From Blastococcus sp. TF02A-30 (GTDB lineage: Bacteria > Actinomycetota > Actinomycetes > Mycobacteriales > Geodermatophilaceae): 64,000 nt of DNA. Under the pieces are notes generated by a model. That model was not told the DNA's origin, searched no databases, and saw nothing but the letters and a program-made list of their open reading frames with translations. This document shows, piece after piece, positions 1 to 8,832 of the stretch (positions are counted from its first letter, which is position 1; each line of letters begins with the position of its first letter). Where the stretch lies: assembly GCF_003319185.1 (NCBI RefSeq), contig NZ_QOHJ01000001.1, positions 186,001-250,000 of the forward strand, given 5' to 3'. The translations under genes were made by a program, and so were the position numbers.

Positions 1-198
1 CTCGTCCCCGTAGGGAGCGGTGGCGACGAAGTCCGCGCCGCCCTCGTCGTGGTTGCGGGCCAGCAGGCCGGCCAGCAGGTCGGCCTCCTCCTGGGTGACC
101 GGGTCGCCGGTCGGCCGGGGGCCGTCGTCGGTCGCGCAGCCCGCGACCAGTGCCAGCGCCGTCACCAGGGGCGTCAGCAGGCGGGCCGGGGTGCGCAC
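1..198 (-). CDS. Lipoprotein, 5' part only (rest beyond the window)
   Basis: Reading the minus strand from a GTG at 198 gives 66 codons that stay open to base 1. The start is a short basic n-region (VRTPARLL), a hydrophobic stretch and a lipobox LVAGC with Cys21, so the mature protein should be lipid-anchored on the outer face of the membrane. The following residues are Asp/Gly/Pro-rich and then helical (QEEADLLAGLLARN). Too little is present to name a function. The frame, the lipobox and the position just downstream of the ino1 terminator support a real gene. Confidence 0.7.
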   Translation of the reverse strand, partial: MRTPARLLTPLVTALALVAGCATDDGPRPTGDPVTQEEADLLAGLLARNHDEGGADFVATAPYGDE

Positions 199-245
199 CG
201 GCGCAGCGTAAGGGCGCACCGACCCGATCCCCGGCCACGACGCGG

Positions 246-282
246 CAGGGCCCGCACTCCCGGAACGGAAGTGCGGGCCCTG
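246..282 (-). terminator. Hairpin terminator downstream of ino1
   Basis: Perfect 13-bp stem (CAGGGCCCGCACT at 246-258 with its complement at 270-282) around an 11-nt loop, lying about 25 nt past the ino1 stop. There is no T-tract, as is common in high-GC actinobacteria. Confidence 0.75.
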
Positions 283-307
283 GTCGTGACCTCGGGGGAC
301 GAGGTCC

Positions 308-1387
308 TTACCGCTCGATGTCGCCCTTGATGAAGGCCTCGACCGCGTCGCGCGCGGCCGAGTCGTCGTACTGCACGGGCGGGCTCTTCATGAAGTACGA
401 GGACGCCGAGAGGATCGGGCCGCCGATGCCGCGGTCCTTGGCGATCTTCGCGGCGCGGACGGCGTCGATGATGATGCCGGCCGAGTTCGGGGAGTCCCAG
501 ACCTCGAGCTTGTACTCCAGGTTCAGCGGGACGTCGCCGAACGCGCGGCCCTCCAGGCGGACGTAGGCCCACTTGCGGTCCGACAGCCACGGCACGTGGT
601 CCGACGGCCCGATGTGCACGTTGTCCTTGCCCATCTCGCGGTCGACCTGGCTGGTGACGGCCTGGGTCTTGGAGATCTTCTTGGACTCCAGGCGCTCCCG
701 CTCGAGCATGTTCTTGAAGTCCATGTTGCCGCCGACGTTGAGCTGCATCGTGCGGTCGAGCTGCACGCCGCGGTCCTCGAACAGCTTGGCCAGCACGCGG
801 TGGGTGATGGTGGCGCCGACCTGGCTCTTGATGTCGTCGCCCACGATCGGCACACCGGCGGCGGTGAACTTGTCCGCCCACTCCTTGGTGCCGGCGATGA
901 AGACGGGGAGGGCGTTGACGAACGCCACGCCCGCGTCGAGGGCGGCCTGCGCGTAGAACTCGGCGGCCTGCTGCGAGCCGACCGGCAGGTAGCAGACGAG
1001 GACGTCGGCACCCGAGTCGCGCAGGGCGGCGACGACGTCGACCGGCTCCTCGTCGGACTCCTCGATGGTCTCCCGGTAGTACTTGCCGAGGCCGTCGAGG
1101 GTGGTGCCGCGCTGCACGGTCACGCCGAGCGGCGGGACGTCGCAGATCTTGATCGTGTTGTTCTCGCTGGCGACGATGGCCTCGGAGAGGTCGCGGCCGA
1201 CCTTCTTGGCGTCCACGTCGAACGCGGCGACGAACTCGACGTCGGACACGTGGTACTCGCCGAAGCGGACGTGCATCAGCCCCGGCACCGAAGCGGTCTC
1301 GTCCGCGTCGCGGTAGTAGTGCACGCCCTGCACCAGCGAGGTGGCGCAGTTACCGACGCCGACGATGGCGACCTTGACGGACCCCAT
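308..1387 (-). CDS. ino1: Inositol-3-phosphate synthase
   Basis: Cytosolic NAD-dependent enzyme that isomerises glucose 6-phosphate to 1D-myo-inositol 3-phosphate, the first step toward phosphatidylinositol and mycothiol in actinobacteria. The 359-aa protein has the N-terminal dinucleotide-binding start [18 protein letters not shown], the segment [15 protein letters not shown] and the [13 protein letters not shown] motif typical of the short actinobacterial Ino1 family; the length is normal. ATG at 1387. The upstream padR gene overlaps its first 38 nt, so the two are translationally linked. This is the Rv0046c position in the conserved mycobacterial order, with a strong hairpin after the stop. 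Expression is probably set by the PadR operator at 2047-2069. Confidence 0.96.
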   Translation of the reverse strand: MGSVKVAIVGVGNCATSLVQGVHYYRDADETASVPGLMHVRFGEYHVSDVEFVAAFDVDAKKVGRDLSEAIVASENNTIKICDVPPLGVTVQRGTTLDGLGKYYRETIEESDEEPVDVVAALRDSGADVLVCYLPVGSQQAAEFYAQAALDAGVAFVNALPVFIAGTKEWADKFTAAGVPIVGDDIKSQVGATITHRVLAKLFEDRGVQLDRTMQLNVGGNMDFKNMLERERLESKKISKTQAVTSQVDREMGKDNVHIGPSDHVPWLSDRKWAYVRLEGRAFGDVPLNLEYKLEVWDSPNSAGIIIDAVRAAKIAKDRGIGGPILSASSYFMKSPPVQYDDSAARDAVEAFIKGDIER

Positions 1388-2021
1388 GGCTCTCCTTCTC
1401 CTCGGACCGCGGTGGGTCCTGATCGTGCGGACCGGTCTGGTCCGGTGGTGTCTGCGCGTCCCCGTGCCCGGAGCCGGTGAGCTCGGAATCGATCAGCTCG
1501 TCGAGCCAGCGGACCTCGCGGTCGACCGACTCCAGGCCGTGGCGTTGCAGTTCGAGCGTGTAGCGGTCGAGCCGCTCGCGGGTCCGGCTGAGCGACGCGC
1601 GCAGGCCCTCCCGCTGGCGTTCGACGGTGCGGCGGCGCCCCTCGAGGATCCGCAGCCGCACGTCGGCGGCCGTGAGCCGGAAGAAGGCCAGGCGGACGCC
1701 GAAGAAGCCCCCGTCGTCGTACGCCTCCGGTCCGGTCTGGCTGACCAGCTCGTGGAAGCGCTCCTTGCCCTCCGCGGTGATCGTGTAGACCACCTTCCCG
1801 CGCCGGCCGGTGAGCGGCGGAGCGTCCGCCGGCAGCAGCGCGTGCGGATCGGGCTCGTCGGTGGTGATGAGCCCGGCCGCCCGCATCCGCTTGAGCGCGG
1901 GGTACAGCGAGCCGTAGGAGATGCTGCGCAGCCCGCCGAGCACCTGCGCGAGCTGCTTGCGCAGCTCGTAGCCGTGCATCGGGGACTGGTGCAGCAGCCC
2001 GAGGATGGCGAACTCCAGCAT
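1350..2021 (-). CDS. PadR-family transcriptional regulator
   Basis: 223-aa regulator. Residues 1-80 form the PadR winged helix ([20 protein letters not shown], then [14 protein letters not shown] and a beta-wing), followed by a long helical C-terminal dimerisation region rich in Arg/Glu and a polar tail. The ATG at 2021 is chosen because GGGGGGAGG sits just upstream and because the domain begins there; the open frame continues upstream without homology. The gene is the first of a padR-ino1 pair, corresponds to Rv0047c, and overlaps ino1 by 38 nt. A perfect inverted repeat lies 26 nt upstream of the start, so autoregulation together with control of inositol synthesis is likely. The effector is unknown. 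Confidence 0.92.
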   Translation of the reverse strand: MLEFAILGLLHQSPMHGYELRKQLAQVLGGLRSISYGSLYPALKRMRAAGLITTDEPDPHALLPADAPPLTGRRGKVVYTITAEGKERFHELVSQTGPEAYDDGGFFGVRLAFFRLTAADVRLRILEGRRRTVERQREGLRASLSRTRERLDRYTLELQRHGLESVDREVRWLDELIDSELTGSGHGDAQTPPDQTGPHDQDPPRSEEKESHGVRQGRHRRRR

Positions 2022-2046
2022 CTCGCCTCCCCCCGGCCCCTGCGGC

Positions 2047-2069
2047 CGATGTATCGAGACGATACATCG
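2047..2069 (-). promoter_or_regulatory. Perfect palindromic operator upstream of padR-ino1
   Basis: Arms CGATGTATCG and CGATACATCG, perfectly complementary, separated by AGA. The ATGTATC/GATACAT core resembles the ATGT...ACAT dyads bound by PadR proteins. It lies 26-48 nt upstream of the padR ATG, where a repressor would cover the promoter. Confidence 0.75.
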
Positions 2070-2165
2070 ACGTGCACCCTCGGAGGCAAGCACCGGCGTC
2101 GCCCCGCCCGGTGTCACACCTCGCAGAACGCCCTCTGGGGCGTGCGGGTGCGTACGCTTGCCGCC

Positions 2166-2579
2166 GTGCCCGGACGCCGATCCGTCGTGGACTACTCGCT
2201 GCAGAGGCGAGCTGTCCTGGCCGACGTGCACTCCGGGCGCACCGGTCTGTTCGAGGTGTGCGACGCCAGCCCGTACCTCTCCCGAGCGGCGAAGTACCAC
2301 GGCGTGGCGACCGACGTCGCCTGCCCGGTGTGCCGCCGGGAGCGCCTCACGCTCGTGAACTACGTGTACGGGGACCACCTCGGTCCCGTGGCCGGCCAGG
2401 CCAAGACCGAGGCCGAGCTCGCTCGGATGGACGCCGCGCAGGAGGAGTTCACCGTGTACTCCGTCGAGGTGTGCCGCGGGTGCGGCTGGAACCACCTCGA
2501 CTGCTCGTACGTGCTCGGTGCCGAGCCCGTGCCGGGGCGCGCGCCCCGCCGGAACCGGCGCCGCGCGGCCACCGAGTAG
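2166..2579 (+). CDS. DUF5318 zinc-ribbon-like protein (Rv0049 type)
   Basis: 137-aa conserved actinobacterial protein of unknown function. It reads VPGRRSVVDYSLQRRAVLADVHSGRTG and has two CxxC knuckles (CPVC and CRGC) that could hold one zinc ion, then a basic Pro/Arg-rich tail. The GTG at 2166 is preferred because homologues begin a few residues before VVDYSL; an in-frame GTG at 2151 is possible. It sits between the divergent padR-ino1 pair and ponA as in mycobacteria. Its promoter must lie in the short gap that also contains the PadR operator, so PadR could affect it too. Confidence 0.85.
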   Translation: MPGRRSVVDYSLQRRAVLADVHSGRTGLFEVCDASPYLSRAAKYHGVATDVACPVCRRERLTLVNYVYGDHLGPVAGQAKTEAELARMDAAQEEFTVYSVEVCRGCGWNHLDCSYVLGAEPVPGRAPRRNRRRAATE

Positions 2580-2735
2580 CCGCGGTACGGGGGAGACCGG
2601 CCGGGCCGGAGGGGACAGCGTGGCGTTGTCCCCCGTGCTCCGCCGCGGGTCTCCCCGCAACCCACAGCTGAAGACGCCACGCTGCGATCGGGGCCGCTCC
2701 CGTCGCCGACCACAGTCAGGAAGGGGAACAGCCGC

Positions 2736-5207
2736 GTGCCTTCCCACGACGAGACCTCACCCGTCGCCCCGCGCGCCGGGTCCGTGCGCCGTCCCGCGCC
2801 CGGCCGCACCCGTCCCACGGGCGGTGGCGGCGGCGCCGGGGGTGCCCGCCGTCCGCCCTCGGGCGGAGGTCGGGCCCGCACCACGGCCAGCCGGACCGGG
2901 GCGGCCGGGGCCGCGAGCGGCGGTTCCGCCGCCGGGGGCGCGCGCCGTCCCGCCGGGCAGCGGCCCGCCGGCACCAAGGGCAAGCCGGCCCGGACCAAGA
3001 AGCAGCGCCGCAACCGCCGGCTGAAGATCGCCGGTGGCGCGATCGCCGGCCTGCTCGTGCTGCTCGGCGTGTTCGTCGGCGTGGTGTACGCCAGCACCGA
3101 CGTGCCCAGCCCCGACTCGATCACGAACTCCCAGACGACGGTCGTCTACTACGCCGACGGCACCACCGAGATGGCCCGCCTCGGGGACGAGAACCGCACC
3201 AACGTCCCGCTGGACCAGGTGAGCGAGGCAGCGCGCAACGCCGTCCTGGCCGCGGAGAACCGCAACTTCTACGAGGACCCGGGCATCTCGGTCACCGGCA
3301 TCGTGCGGGCCGCCTGGAACAACGTCACCGGGGGCTCGACGCAGGGCGGGTCGACGATCACCCAGCAGTACGTGAAGAACGCGATCCTGCGGAACTCCGA
3401 GCAGTCGTTCAGCCGCAAGTTCCAGGAGCTCTTCCTGGCCATCAAGCTGGACAACAACTACTCGAAGGACCAGATCCTCGAGAACTACCTCAACACCATC
3501 TACTACGGCCGCAGCGCCTACGGCATCGAGTCGGCGGCCAAGACCTACTTCGGCGTCTCCGCCGCGGAGCTGACCCCCGAGCAGGGGGCAGTCCTCGCCG
3601 TCCTCATCCGCAGCCCCGGCAGCTACGACCCGGAGACCAACCCGGAGGGCGCGCAGGACCGCTGGGGCCTGGTGCTCGACGCGATGGTCGACGAGGGCTG
3701 GCTGACCCCGGCGGAGCGCGCGGCCGCCGTCTACCCGGCCGTGCTCCCCAAGGTCGCGCCCTCGATGGGCATCCCGTCGGACGCGTCCGGCCTCGTCGTG
3801 AACGCCGTCATCCAGGAGCTGCGCGGCAAGGGCTACAGCGACGACCAGATCTTCGGCGGCGGTCTGCGGATCACCACCACGGTGGACAAGGGCTACCAGG
3901 ACGCCGCGCTGGCCGCGATCACCGACGTGATGGAGGGCGAGCCGGACAACCTGCGCGAGGCGCTCGTGGCGGTCGACCCGAAGACCGGCGCCGTCCGCGC
4001 CTACTTCGGCGGCAACGACGGCAACGGCTTCGACTACGCGCAGGCCAAGCGCCAGCCGGGCTCCTCGATGAAGCCCTACGCGCTGGCGACGGCGCTGGAG
4101 CAGGGCATCAGCGTGACGGCCCGCCGGGACGGCAGCAACAACAAGACGTTCGAGGACCGCGAGGCACCGGTGGTGAACTCCGGCGGCGCCTCCTGCGGGA
4201 ACTGCACGCTGATGGAGGCCATGACGCGGTCGCTGAACACGACGTACTACGGCCTGGCCTACGAGGTCGGGGCGGAGAACGTCCGGGAGACCGCGCTGGC
4301 GGCCACGGGCATGCCGGACACCTGGAGCGACGGCGCCCCCACCCTGGCGAACGCCAGCGGTGGAACCGGGAGCGCGATCGGCATCGGGGAGTACGAGATG
4401 CGCCCGATCGACCAGGCGGTGGGCTTCGCGACGTTCGCCTCCGGAGGCATCCGCCGGGCGCCGTACTTCGTCGCGAAGGTGACCGACAGCGAGGGCGGCG
4501 TCCTGCTGGAGAACGCGGGCGACGCCGGCGAGCAGGTCATCGAGTCTCGCGTCGCCAACGATGTGACCTACGCGCTCAAGGACGTCGCGGCGTACTCGAA
4601 GCGGGCGCTGGCCGGTGGGCGCGAGGTGGCCAGCAAGACCGGTACCCAGGGCCTCAACCGGCAGGACAACTCCGACGCCTGGATGGTCGGCTACACGCCG
4701 TCCCTGTCCACGGCGGTCTGGATGGGCACCGAGGGCCGGGAGCCGATCCGCACCGTCGGCGGCTCGATCATCTACGGCTCGGGGCTTCCCGGCGCGATCT
4801 GGCAGCAGTTCATGAACACCGTCCTCGAGGGGACGCCGAAGGAGAACCTGCCCGACGCGCCGCTGATCAAGGGCGACACCGGCGAGGGTCTGCCCGAGCC
4901 GACGTCCGAGGCGCCGGTGACCAGCGAGGCCCCGGCCACGTCGTCGGCGCCCACGACGTCGTCGGCCCCCGCGCCCGACCCGAACGCGGACACCGACGGG
5001 GACGGCGTGCCCGACGTGCGGGACCCGGCGCCGAACGACCCGAACGTGCCCAACCGCCGTCCGGACCCGAACACGGACACCGACGGGGACGGCGTGCCCG
5101 ACGTGCGGGACCCGGCACCGAACGACCCGAACATCCCGACGCCGCGGCCGGGTGGGGGTCAGCCCGAGCAGCCCACCGCGCCCGCGGTACCGGGCACCGG
5201 CCCCTGA
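2736..5207 (+). CDS. ponA: Class A penicillin-binding protein (transglycosylase/transpeptidase)
   Basis: Bifunctional peptidoglycan synthase, 823 aa. Residues 1-97 are a cytosolic Arg/Pro/Gly-rich segment; 98-119 a single membrane helix; about 130-320 the GT51 glycosyltransferase, with catalytic Glu174 in AAENRNFYEDPG and the QGGSTITQQYVKN motif; about 400-690 the transpeptidase, with Ser443 in SSMK, SLN at 499-501 and KTG at 634-636. All catalytic motifs are intact. The Ser/Thr/Pro/Asp-rich tail carries two near-identical 29-residue units with a DTDGDGVPD core, resembling thrombospondin type-3 calcium sites. GTG at 2736 follows AGGAAGGGGAA. This is the Rv0050 (PonA1) position; a PASTA tail is absent. 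Confidence 0.95.
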   Translation: MPSHDETSPVAPRAGSVRRPAPGRTRPTGGGGGAGGARRPPSGGGRARTTASRTGAAGAASGGSAAGGARRPAGQRPAGTKGKPARTKKQRRNRRLKIAGGAIAGLLVLLGVFVGVVYASTDVPSPDSITNSQTTVVYYADGTTEMARLGDENRTNVPLDQVSEAARNAVLAAENRNFYEDPGISVTGIVRAAWNNVTGGSTQGGSTITQQYVKNAILRNSEQSFSRKFQELFLAIKLDNNYSKDQILENYLNTIYYGRSAYGIESAAKTYFGVSAAELTPEQGAVLAVLIRSPGSYDPETNPEGAQDRWGLVLDAMVDEGWLTPAERAAAVYPAVLPKVAPSMGIPSDASGLVVNAVIQELRGKGYSDDQIFGGGLRITTTVDKGYQDAALAAITDVMEGEPDNLREALVAVDPKTGAVRAYFGGNDGNGFDYAQAKRQPGSSMKPYALATALEQGISVTARRDGSNNKTFEDREAPVVNSGGASCGNCTLMEAMTRSLNTTYYGLAYEVGAENVRETALAATGMPDTWSDGAPTLANASGGTGSAIGIGEYEMRPIDQAVGFATFASGGIRRAPYFVAKVTDSEGGVLLENAGDAGEQVIESRVANDVTYALKDVAAYSKRALAGGREVASKTGTQGLNRQDNSDAWMVGYTPSLSTAVWMGTEGREPIRTVGGSIIYGSGLPGAIWQQFMNTVLEGTPKENLPDAPLIKGDTGEGLPEPTSEAPVTSEAPATSSAPTTSSAPAPDPNADTDGDGVPDVRDPAPNDPNVPNRRPDPNTDTDGDGVPDVRDPAPNDPNIPTPRPGGGQPEQPTAPAVPGTGP
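4977..5134 (+). repeat. Tandem 87-bp repeat encoding two DTDGDGVPD units in ponA
   Basis: Copies begin at 4977 and 5064 (29-codon period) and differ at only a few bases over about 71 bp. Each encodes D-x-D-x-D-G spacing like calcium-binding thrombospondin type-3 loops. The near identity suggests recent duplication or ongoing gene conversion. Confidence 0.85.
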
Positions 5208-5232
5208 CCGCACGGCCCGGCACACTGAGCGG

Positions 5233-6732
5233 GTGAGCACCTCCACGGACCCCTCCGGAGCTTCTCCGGAGGGGTCCGTGCTCGTTCCACGTGGAACGCC
5301 GCCCGCTCCGAACCGCGTGGTGCCCAGCTGGGTCGACCCCGTGGTCGGCCAGGCCAGCGAGGCGGTGGGCGGTCCCTGGGGGCGGCACGGCGTCGTCGGG
5401 CGGGCGCTCTTCTGGACGCCGCTGCGGATCTGCCTGCTGTTCGCCACGCTCGTCCTCGCCCTGGCCTGGATCAAGCAGTCCCCGTGCGCGGACGGCGACT
5501 GGAGCGGCTCGAAGCAGTACACCCACCTCTGCTACTCCGACGCCGTCCCGCTGTTCGGCTCCTACGGCCTGGACGACGGCGCGCTGCCCTACCTCGACGC
5601 GACGGTCGAGTACCCGGTGCTCACCGGCGGGTTGATGGCGCTGGCCGCCGCGCTGGCGCGGGCCTACGACGGCGCCGCCGCGGCCGTCGGCCTGCTGCCC
5701 GACGTCCCGCGCGTCTTCAGCTACTACGCGGTGACCTGCCTGCTGCTCGCGGGAGCCGGGCTGCTGCTGGTCCGAGCGGTCCTCGGGCTGGCCGGCCGGC
5801 GGCCGTGGGACGCGGCGATGGTGGGGCTCTCGCCGCTGCTGCTGTTCCACGCCTTCACGAACTGGGACCTGCTCGCGGTCACCCTCACCACCTTCGGGAT
5901 GCTCGCCTGGGCCCGCCGGTGGCCGGTGGCGGCCGGGGTCCTGCTCGGCCTGGGCATCGCGGCGAAGTTCTACCCGCTGCTCCTGCTCGGGGTGCTGTTC
6001 GTGCTCTGCCTGCGGGCCGGTCGGCTGGCGGCGTGGGCCCGGACGGCGGCCGCCGCGGCCGTGGCCTGGGCAGCGGTGAACCTCCCCGTGGCGCTGGCGG
6101 CGCCGGAGGGCTGGTCGTGGTTCTTCCGCTTCAGCGGTCAGCGGGGCGCCAACCCGGAGTCGATCTGGAACATGCTGATCACCGGCGCCGGGGGCGAGCT
6201 GTTCGACGGGCCCCTGGCCGAGGGGCAGTCCCCCGTCGTCCTCAACGCCGTCGTGGCCGTCTGCCTGCTGCTCCTGGCGGCCGGCGTGGCCTGGCTCGCC
6301 CTGACCGCGCCCGTCCGGCCGCGGGTCGCCCAGCTCGCCTTCCTCCTGGTGGCCGGGTTCCTGCTGCTCAACAAGGTGTGGAGCCCGCAGTTCTCGCTGT
6401 GGCTGCTGCCGCTCGCGGTCCTGGCCCGGCCGCGGTGGCGCTCGCTGCTGCTGTGGCAGGCCACCGAGGTGCTGGTCTGGGTCGTCACGATGCTGCACTA
6501 CCTCGGGACGGCGAACCGGGGCATCGACGTGGAGTGGTTCTTCCTCGGCGTCGGCCTGCGGGACCTCGCCGTCGTCGTCCTCATGGCACTGGTGGTGCGG
6601 GACGTGCTGCGGCCCGACGGCGACGTCGTCCGCACGTCGTGGCCGGGCGTCGACGATCCCGCCGGTGGCGTCCTCGACCGTGCTGACGACGCCGTGACTC
6701 TCAGCCGCCCAGGGCCGCGCGGAGCAGGCTGA
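5233..6732 (+). CDS. GT87-type polyprenyl-phosphate-dependent mannosyltransferase (Rv0051-like), membrane
   Basis: 499-aa integral membrane protein with about ten hydrophobic segments (for example LRICLLFATLVLALAWI, VFSYYAVTCLLLAGAGLLLV, VAAGVLLGLGIAAKFYPLLLL). The acidic segment around GALPYLDATVEYPVLTG follows the first helix, and HAFTNWDLLAVTL lies mid-protein, as in the GT87/DUF2029 family that uses lipid-linked sugars outside the membrane. It follows ponA as Rv0051 follows Rv0050. The GTG at 5233 is the longest sensible start, but a 17-bp hairpin occupies 5244-5280; if that is the ponA terminator, translation would begin at GTG 5317 or 5320. The 3' end overlaps the convergent endonuclease IV gene by 32 bp. 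Confidence 0.85.
   Translation: MSTSTDPSGASPEGSVLVPRGTPPAPNRVVPSWVDPVVGQASEAVGGPWGRHGVVGRALFWTPLRICLLFATLVLALAWIKQSPCADGDWSGSKQYTHLCYSDAVPLFGSYGLDDGALPYLDATVEYPVLTGGLMALAAALARAYDGAAAAVGLLPDVPRVFSYYAVTCLLLAGAGLLLVRAVLGLAGRRPWDAAMVGLSPLLLFHAFTNWDLLAVTLTTFGMLAWARRWPVAAGVLLGLGIAAKFYPLLLLGVLFVLCLRAGRLAAWARTAAAAAVAWAAVNLPVALAAPEGWSWFFRFSGQRGANPESIWNMLITGAGGELFDGPLAEGQSPVVLNAVVAVCLLLLAAGVAWLALTAPVRPRVAQLAFLLVAGFLLLNKVWSPQFSLWLLPLAVLARPRWRSLLLWQATEVLVWVVTMLHYLGTANRGIDVEWFFLGVGLRDLAVVVLMALVVRDVLRPDGDVVRTSWPGVDDPAGGVLDRADDAVTLSRPGPRGAG
5244..5280 (+). terminator. Very strong hairpin between ponA and the GT87 gene
   Basis: A perfect 17-bp GC-rich stem (5244-5260 with 5264-5280) closes a 3-nt loop CTT. 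It begins 36 nt after the ponA stop, the usual place for a terminator, yet lies inside the longest GT87 reading frame. It is either a terminator (with GT87 starting later) or an attenuator. Confidence 0.6.
5284..5297. promoter_or_regulatory. parS-like palindrome GTTCCACGTGGAAC, copy 1
   Basis: Exact 14-bp palindrome, directly after the hairpin. It differs from the widespread ParB site GTTTCACGTGAAAC at one symmetric pair. Identical copies occur at 33972 and 45210. The block is syntenic with origin-proximal genes, where parS sites cluster. ParB binding is inferred. Confidence 0.5.
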
Positions 6733-7516
6733 TCTCCTCGGCGTGGCTCGCGGCGTCGCCGGGCGTCTCCAGGATGACGGGGCACCCCGCCGCCCGGGCG
6801 ACGTCGACCAGCAGCTCGGTCGGGATCTCGCCGTCGGACAGCGGCGCGTGCCGGTCGCGGCTGGAGCCCTGCGGGTCGCGGCTGTTGTTCAGGTGCACGA
6901 GGTCGATCCGCCCGGTGCGGGCGCGCACGTCCTCGACCACGGTGGTGAGGTCCCAGCCGGCCGCCCAGGCGTGGCAGGTGTCGAGCACGAAGCCGGCCCC
7001 GTGCTCGCCGACGGCGTCGAAGAGCCGGTCGAGCGCGTCGAGGTCGCGGGCCATGGCGTTGCCGCCGCCGGCGGTGTTCTCGATCAGCACCGGGACCGGG
7101 AAGCCGCCGTCCTTCTCCTGGTAGGCGAAGGTCTTGCGCCAGTTGTCGACGCCGACCGCCGGGTCGTCCTCGGCCAGCACGTGCCCGCCGTGCACGACCA
7201 GGCCCGCGGCGCCGATCGCGGCGGCGGCGGTGGCGTGCGCGGCGAGCAGCTTGCGACCCGGGACGCGGATCCGGTTGTTCGTCGTCGCCACGTTGAGCAT
7301 GTAGGGCGCGTGCACCACGACCAGCACGTCGGAGGCGCGGAGGTCGGCCTCGTCCGGGCGCGGCTTCGGGTTCTTGTAGCTCTGCGGATCGGTGAGGAAG
7401 ACCTGCACCGCCGCCGCGTCCATCTCGGCCGCGCGGGCCAGCGGGCCGCCGTCGAGCAGCTCGTTGTCGTCGGTGAGCCCGGGGCCCACGTGTACGCCGA
7501 TCGGGTGGTTCGCCAC
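6701..7516 (-). CDS. nfo: Deoxyribonuclease IV (AP endonuclease family 2)
   Basis: 271-aa zinc-dependent endonuclease for base excision repair, cutting 5' of abasic sites. The TIM-barrel metal ligands are visible: HAPYMLNVAT, VVHGGH, LIENTAGGG (Glu), FVLDTCHAWAAG (Asp and His), DLVHLNNS, DRHAPLSDGEI (His) and the final VILETPG (Glu). The GTG at 7516 is preferred over the longer GTG at 7570 because AGGG lies upstream of it and IGVHVG, the usual family start, follows at once; the extra 18 residues lack a ribosome site. Monocistronic, convergent with GT87 and divergent from the surface-protein gene. Confidence 0.9.
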   Translation of the reverse strand: MANHPIGVHVGPGLTDDNELLDGGPLARAAEMDAAAVQVFLTDPQSYKNPKPRPDEADLRASDVLVVVHAPYMLNVATTNNRIRVPGRKLLAAHATAAAAIGAAGLVVHGGHVLAEDDPAVGVDNWRKTFAYQEKDGGFPVPVLIENTAGGGNAMARDLDALDRLFDAVGEHGAGFVLDTCHAWAAGWDLTTVVEDVRARTGRIDLVHLNNSRDPQGSSRDRHAPLSDGEIPTELLVDVARAAGCPVILETPGDAASHAEEISLLRAALGG

Positions 7517-7634
7517 GGTCGCCGACCCTAGATCGTCCGCGGTCGCAGGTTTAACCGTAACCGCGCTCACACATCATCGTTCTTGCACGTGACGGGGGTT
7601 ACCGGGCAGTAGGTCGACACGGAGGTTCACGGAC

Positions 7635-8711
7635 ATGGCACACGGTCGGATCCTGAGGACCGCGCGGCGGGGGGTCGCCGCGGCCGTCCTCGGCTGGCTG
7701 TCGGTCGCGGCCGCTGCGGTCGTGCTCGCCCCCAGCGCGGCCGCCGCCGCGGAGGTCCCCGTCACCATCCGCGACCTGACGCCCCCGCTGGTCTCCGTCG
7801 ACGCGGGCGGCACGGTCATCTTCACCAACGGCATCCAGGACAAGACCGTGCAGGTCGGCGGTGGTCTGCTGCCGTCTCTGGTCACCGTCGTGGTGCACAC
7901 CGACGTGACGCTGAAGCTGCCGTCGGGCAGCTACCCCCTGCAGCCGGGGCAGACGGTGCGCGAGAAGTTCCCGTCGACCTGCCTGACCTGCGCGATCACC
8001 TACACCTACCGCACGTCGGTGCCCGACACCTCCATCGTCGGCGGCCTGCTCAACACGGTCACCGGCAACGCGCTGAAGCTCGTGCCGCAGAACCAGCTGG
8101 TCACCTACGACAACCGGCAGACCACGGTGAGCATCGGCGTCCCGACGCCGTTCATCGTGAACACGCTGGTGCCGCTGCCGAACCTGCCCAGCGTCAACAT
8201 CCCGCAGCTGCCGCCGCTGACCGTCCCCGCACCGGGCGGGACCGCCACCCCCGGCGTCCCGGGCGCCCCCGTCGCCCCGAACCCGGGCGCGGAGCAGCCG
8301 ACGACGGCCCCGGGTGCCGCCCCCGAGGGCGTGCCCGGCTCGCAGTACACCTACGACACCGGCTCCGGCGGCGCGCAGATGGCGCCCGGCGCGGCCGCGG
8401 CGGCCGCCGCCTTCGACCCGTCGCGCTTCTCCGCCCCCGGCCGCGGTCTCGCCGGGGCCGGCAGCGGGGGCTCCGGTGGCGTCGCCGGTGGGTACGACGG
8501 CGCCTCGGTGCCGGTCTTCGGCCAGCTGGCGGGCCTCGACGGCACCGACCTGGACGAGGAGAGCGCCGAGGTCGACGCGCAGGCGGCGGGCCGGCCGGCC
8601 GCCCCGCTCCCGGCAGCCGCGCTGGCCGCGGTGGTGGCGCTGGCCGCGGTCACGGCCGCGCTGGTCCGCACCCACCAGGCTTCGCGCACCGCGCGGAGCA
8701 CCACCCGGTAG
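7635..8711 (+). CDS. Secreted, membrane-anchored surface protein of unknown function
   Basis: 358 aa. A signal peptide spans residues 1-38 (basic start, then VAAAVLGWLSVAAAAVVL and a cut near AAAAA). Residues 39-185 form a beta-rich domain (VTIRDLTPPLVSVDAGGTVIFTN) with a CLTC pair; its pattern recalls cupredoxin-like folds, but metal ligands are not evident. A long Pro/Gly/Ala-rich linker follows, then a C-terminal hydrophobic helix (about 325-345) and a short Arg-rich tail, an arrangement suited to anchoring with the domain outside. The ATG at 7635 has GGAGG 9 nt upstream. I do not recognise a named family. It precedes the rpsF operon but is separated by 188 bp, so it is probably an independent unit. 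Confidence 0.75.
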   Translation: MAHGRILRTARRGVAAAVLGWLSVAAAAVVLAPSAAAAAEVPVTIRDLTPPLVSVDAGGTVIFTNGIQDKTVQVGGGLLPSLVTVVVHTDVTLKLPSGSYPLQPGQTVREKFPSTCLTCAITYTYRTSVPDTSIVGGLLNTVTGNALKLVPQNQLVTYDNRQTTVSIGVPTPFIVNTLVPLPNLPSVNIPQLPPLTVPAPGGTATPGVPGAPVAPNPGAEQPTTAPGAAPEGVPGSQYTYDTGSGGAQMAPGAAAAAAAFDPSRFSAPGRGLAGAGSGGSGGVAGGYDGASVPVFGQLAGLDGTDLDEESAEVDAQAAGRPAAPLPAAALAAVVALAAVTAALVRTHQASRTARSTTR

Positions 8712-8832
8712 CAGCCCGACCGGCCGTCGCCGTTCCGGGGGACCCTGTGGACAGCGCGGACGGGAGCCCCCGCGATCACTGGTAGCCTTGGCCCGCGCGT
8801 TCCGGCTCGCTCTCGAGCTGCCGGGGCGCGCG

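Noticed and set aside
2757-5522. 921-aa open frame antisense to ponA
   Set aside because: Arg/Gly-rich shadow produced by the third-position GC bias of ponA; no domains and no ribosome site.
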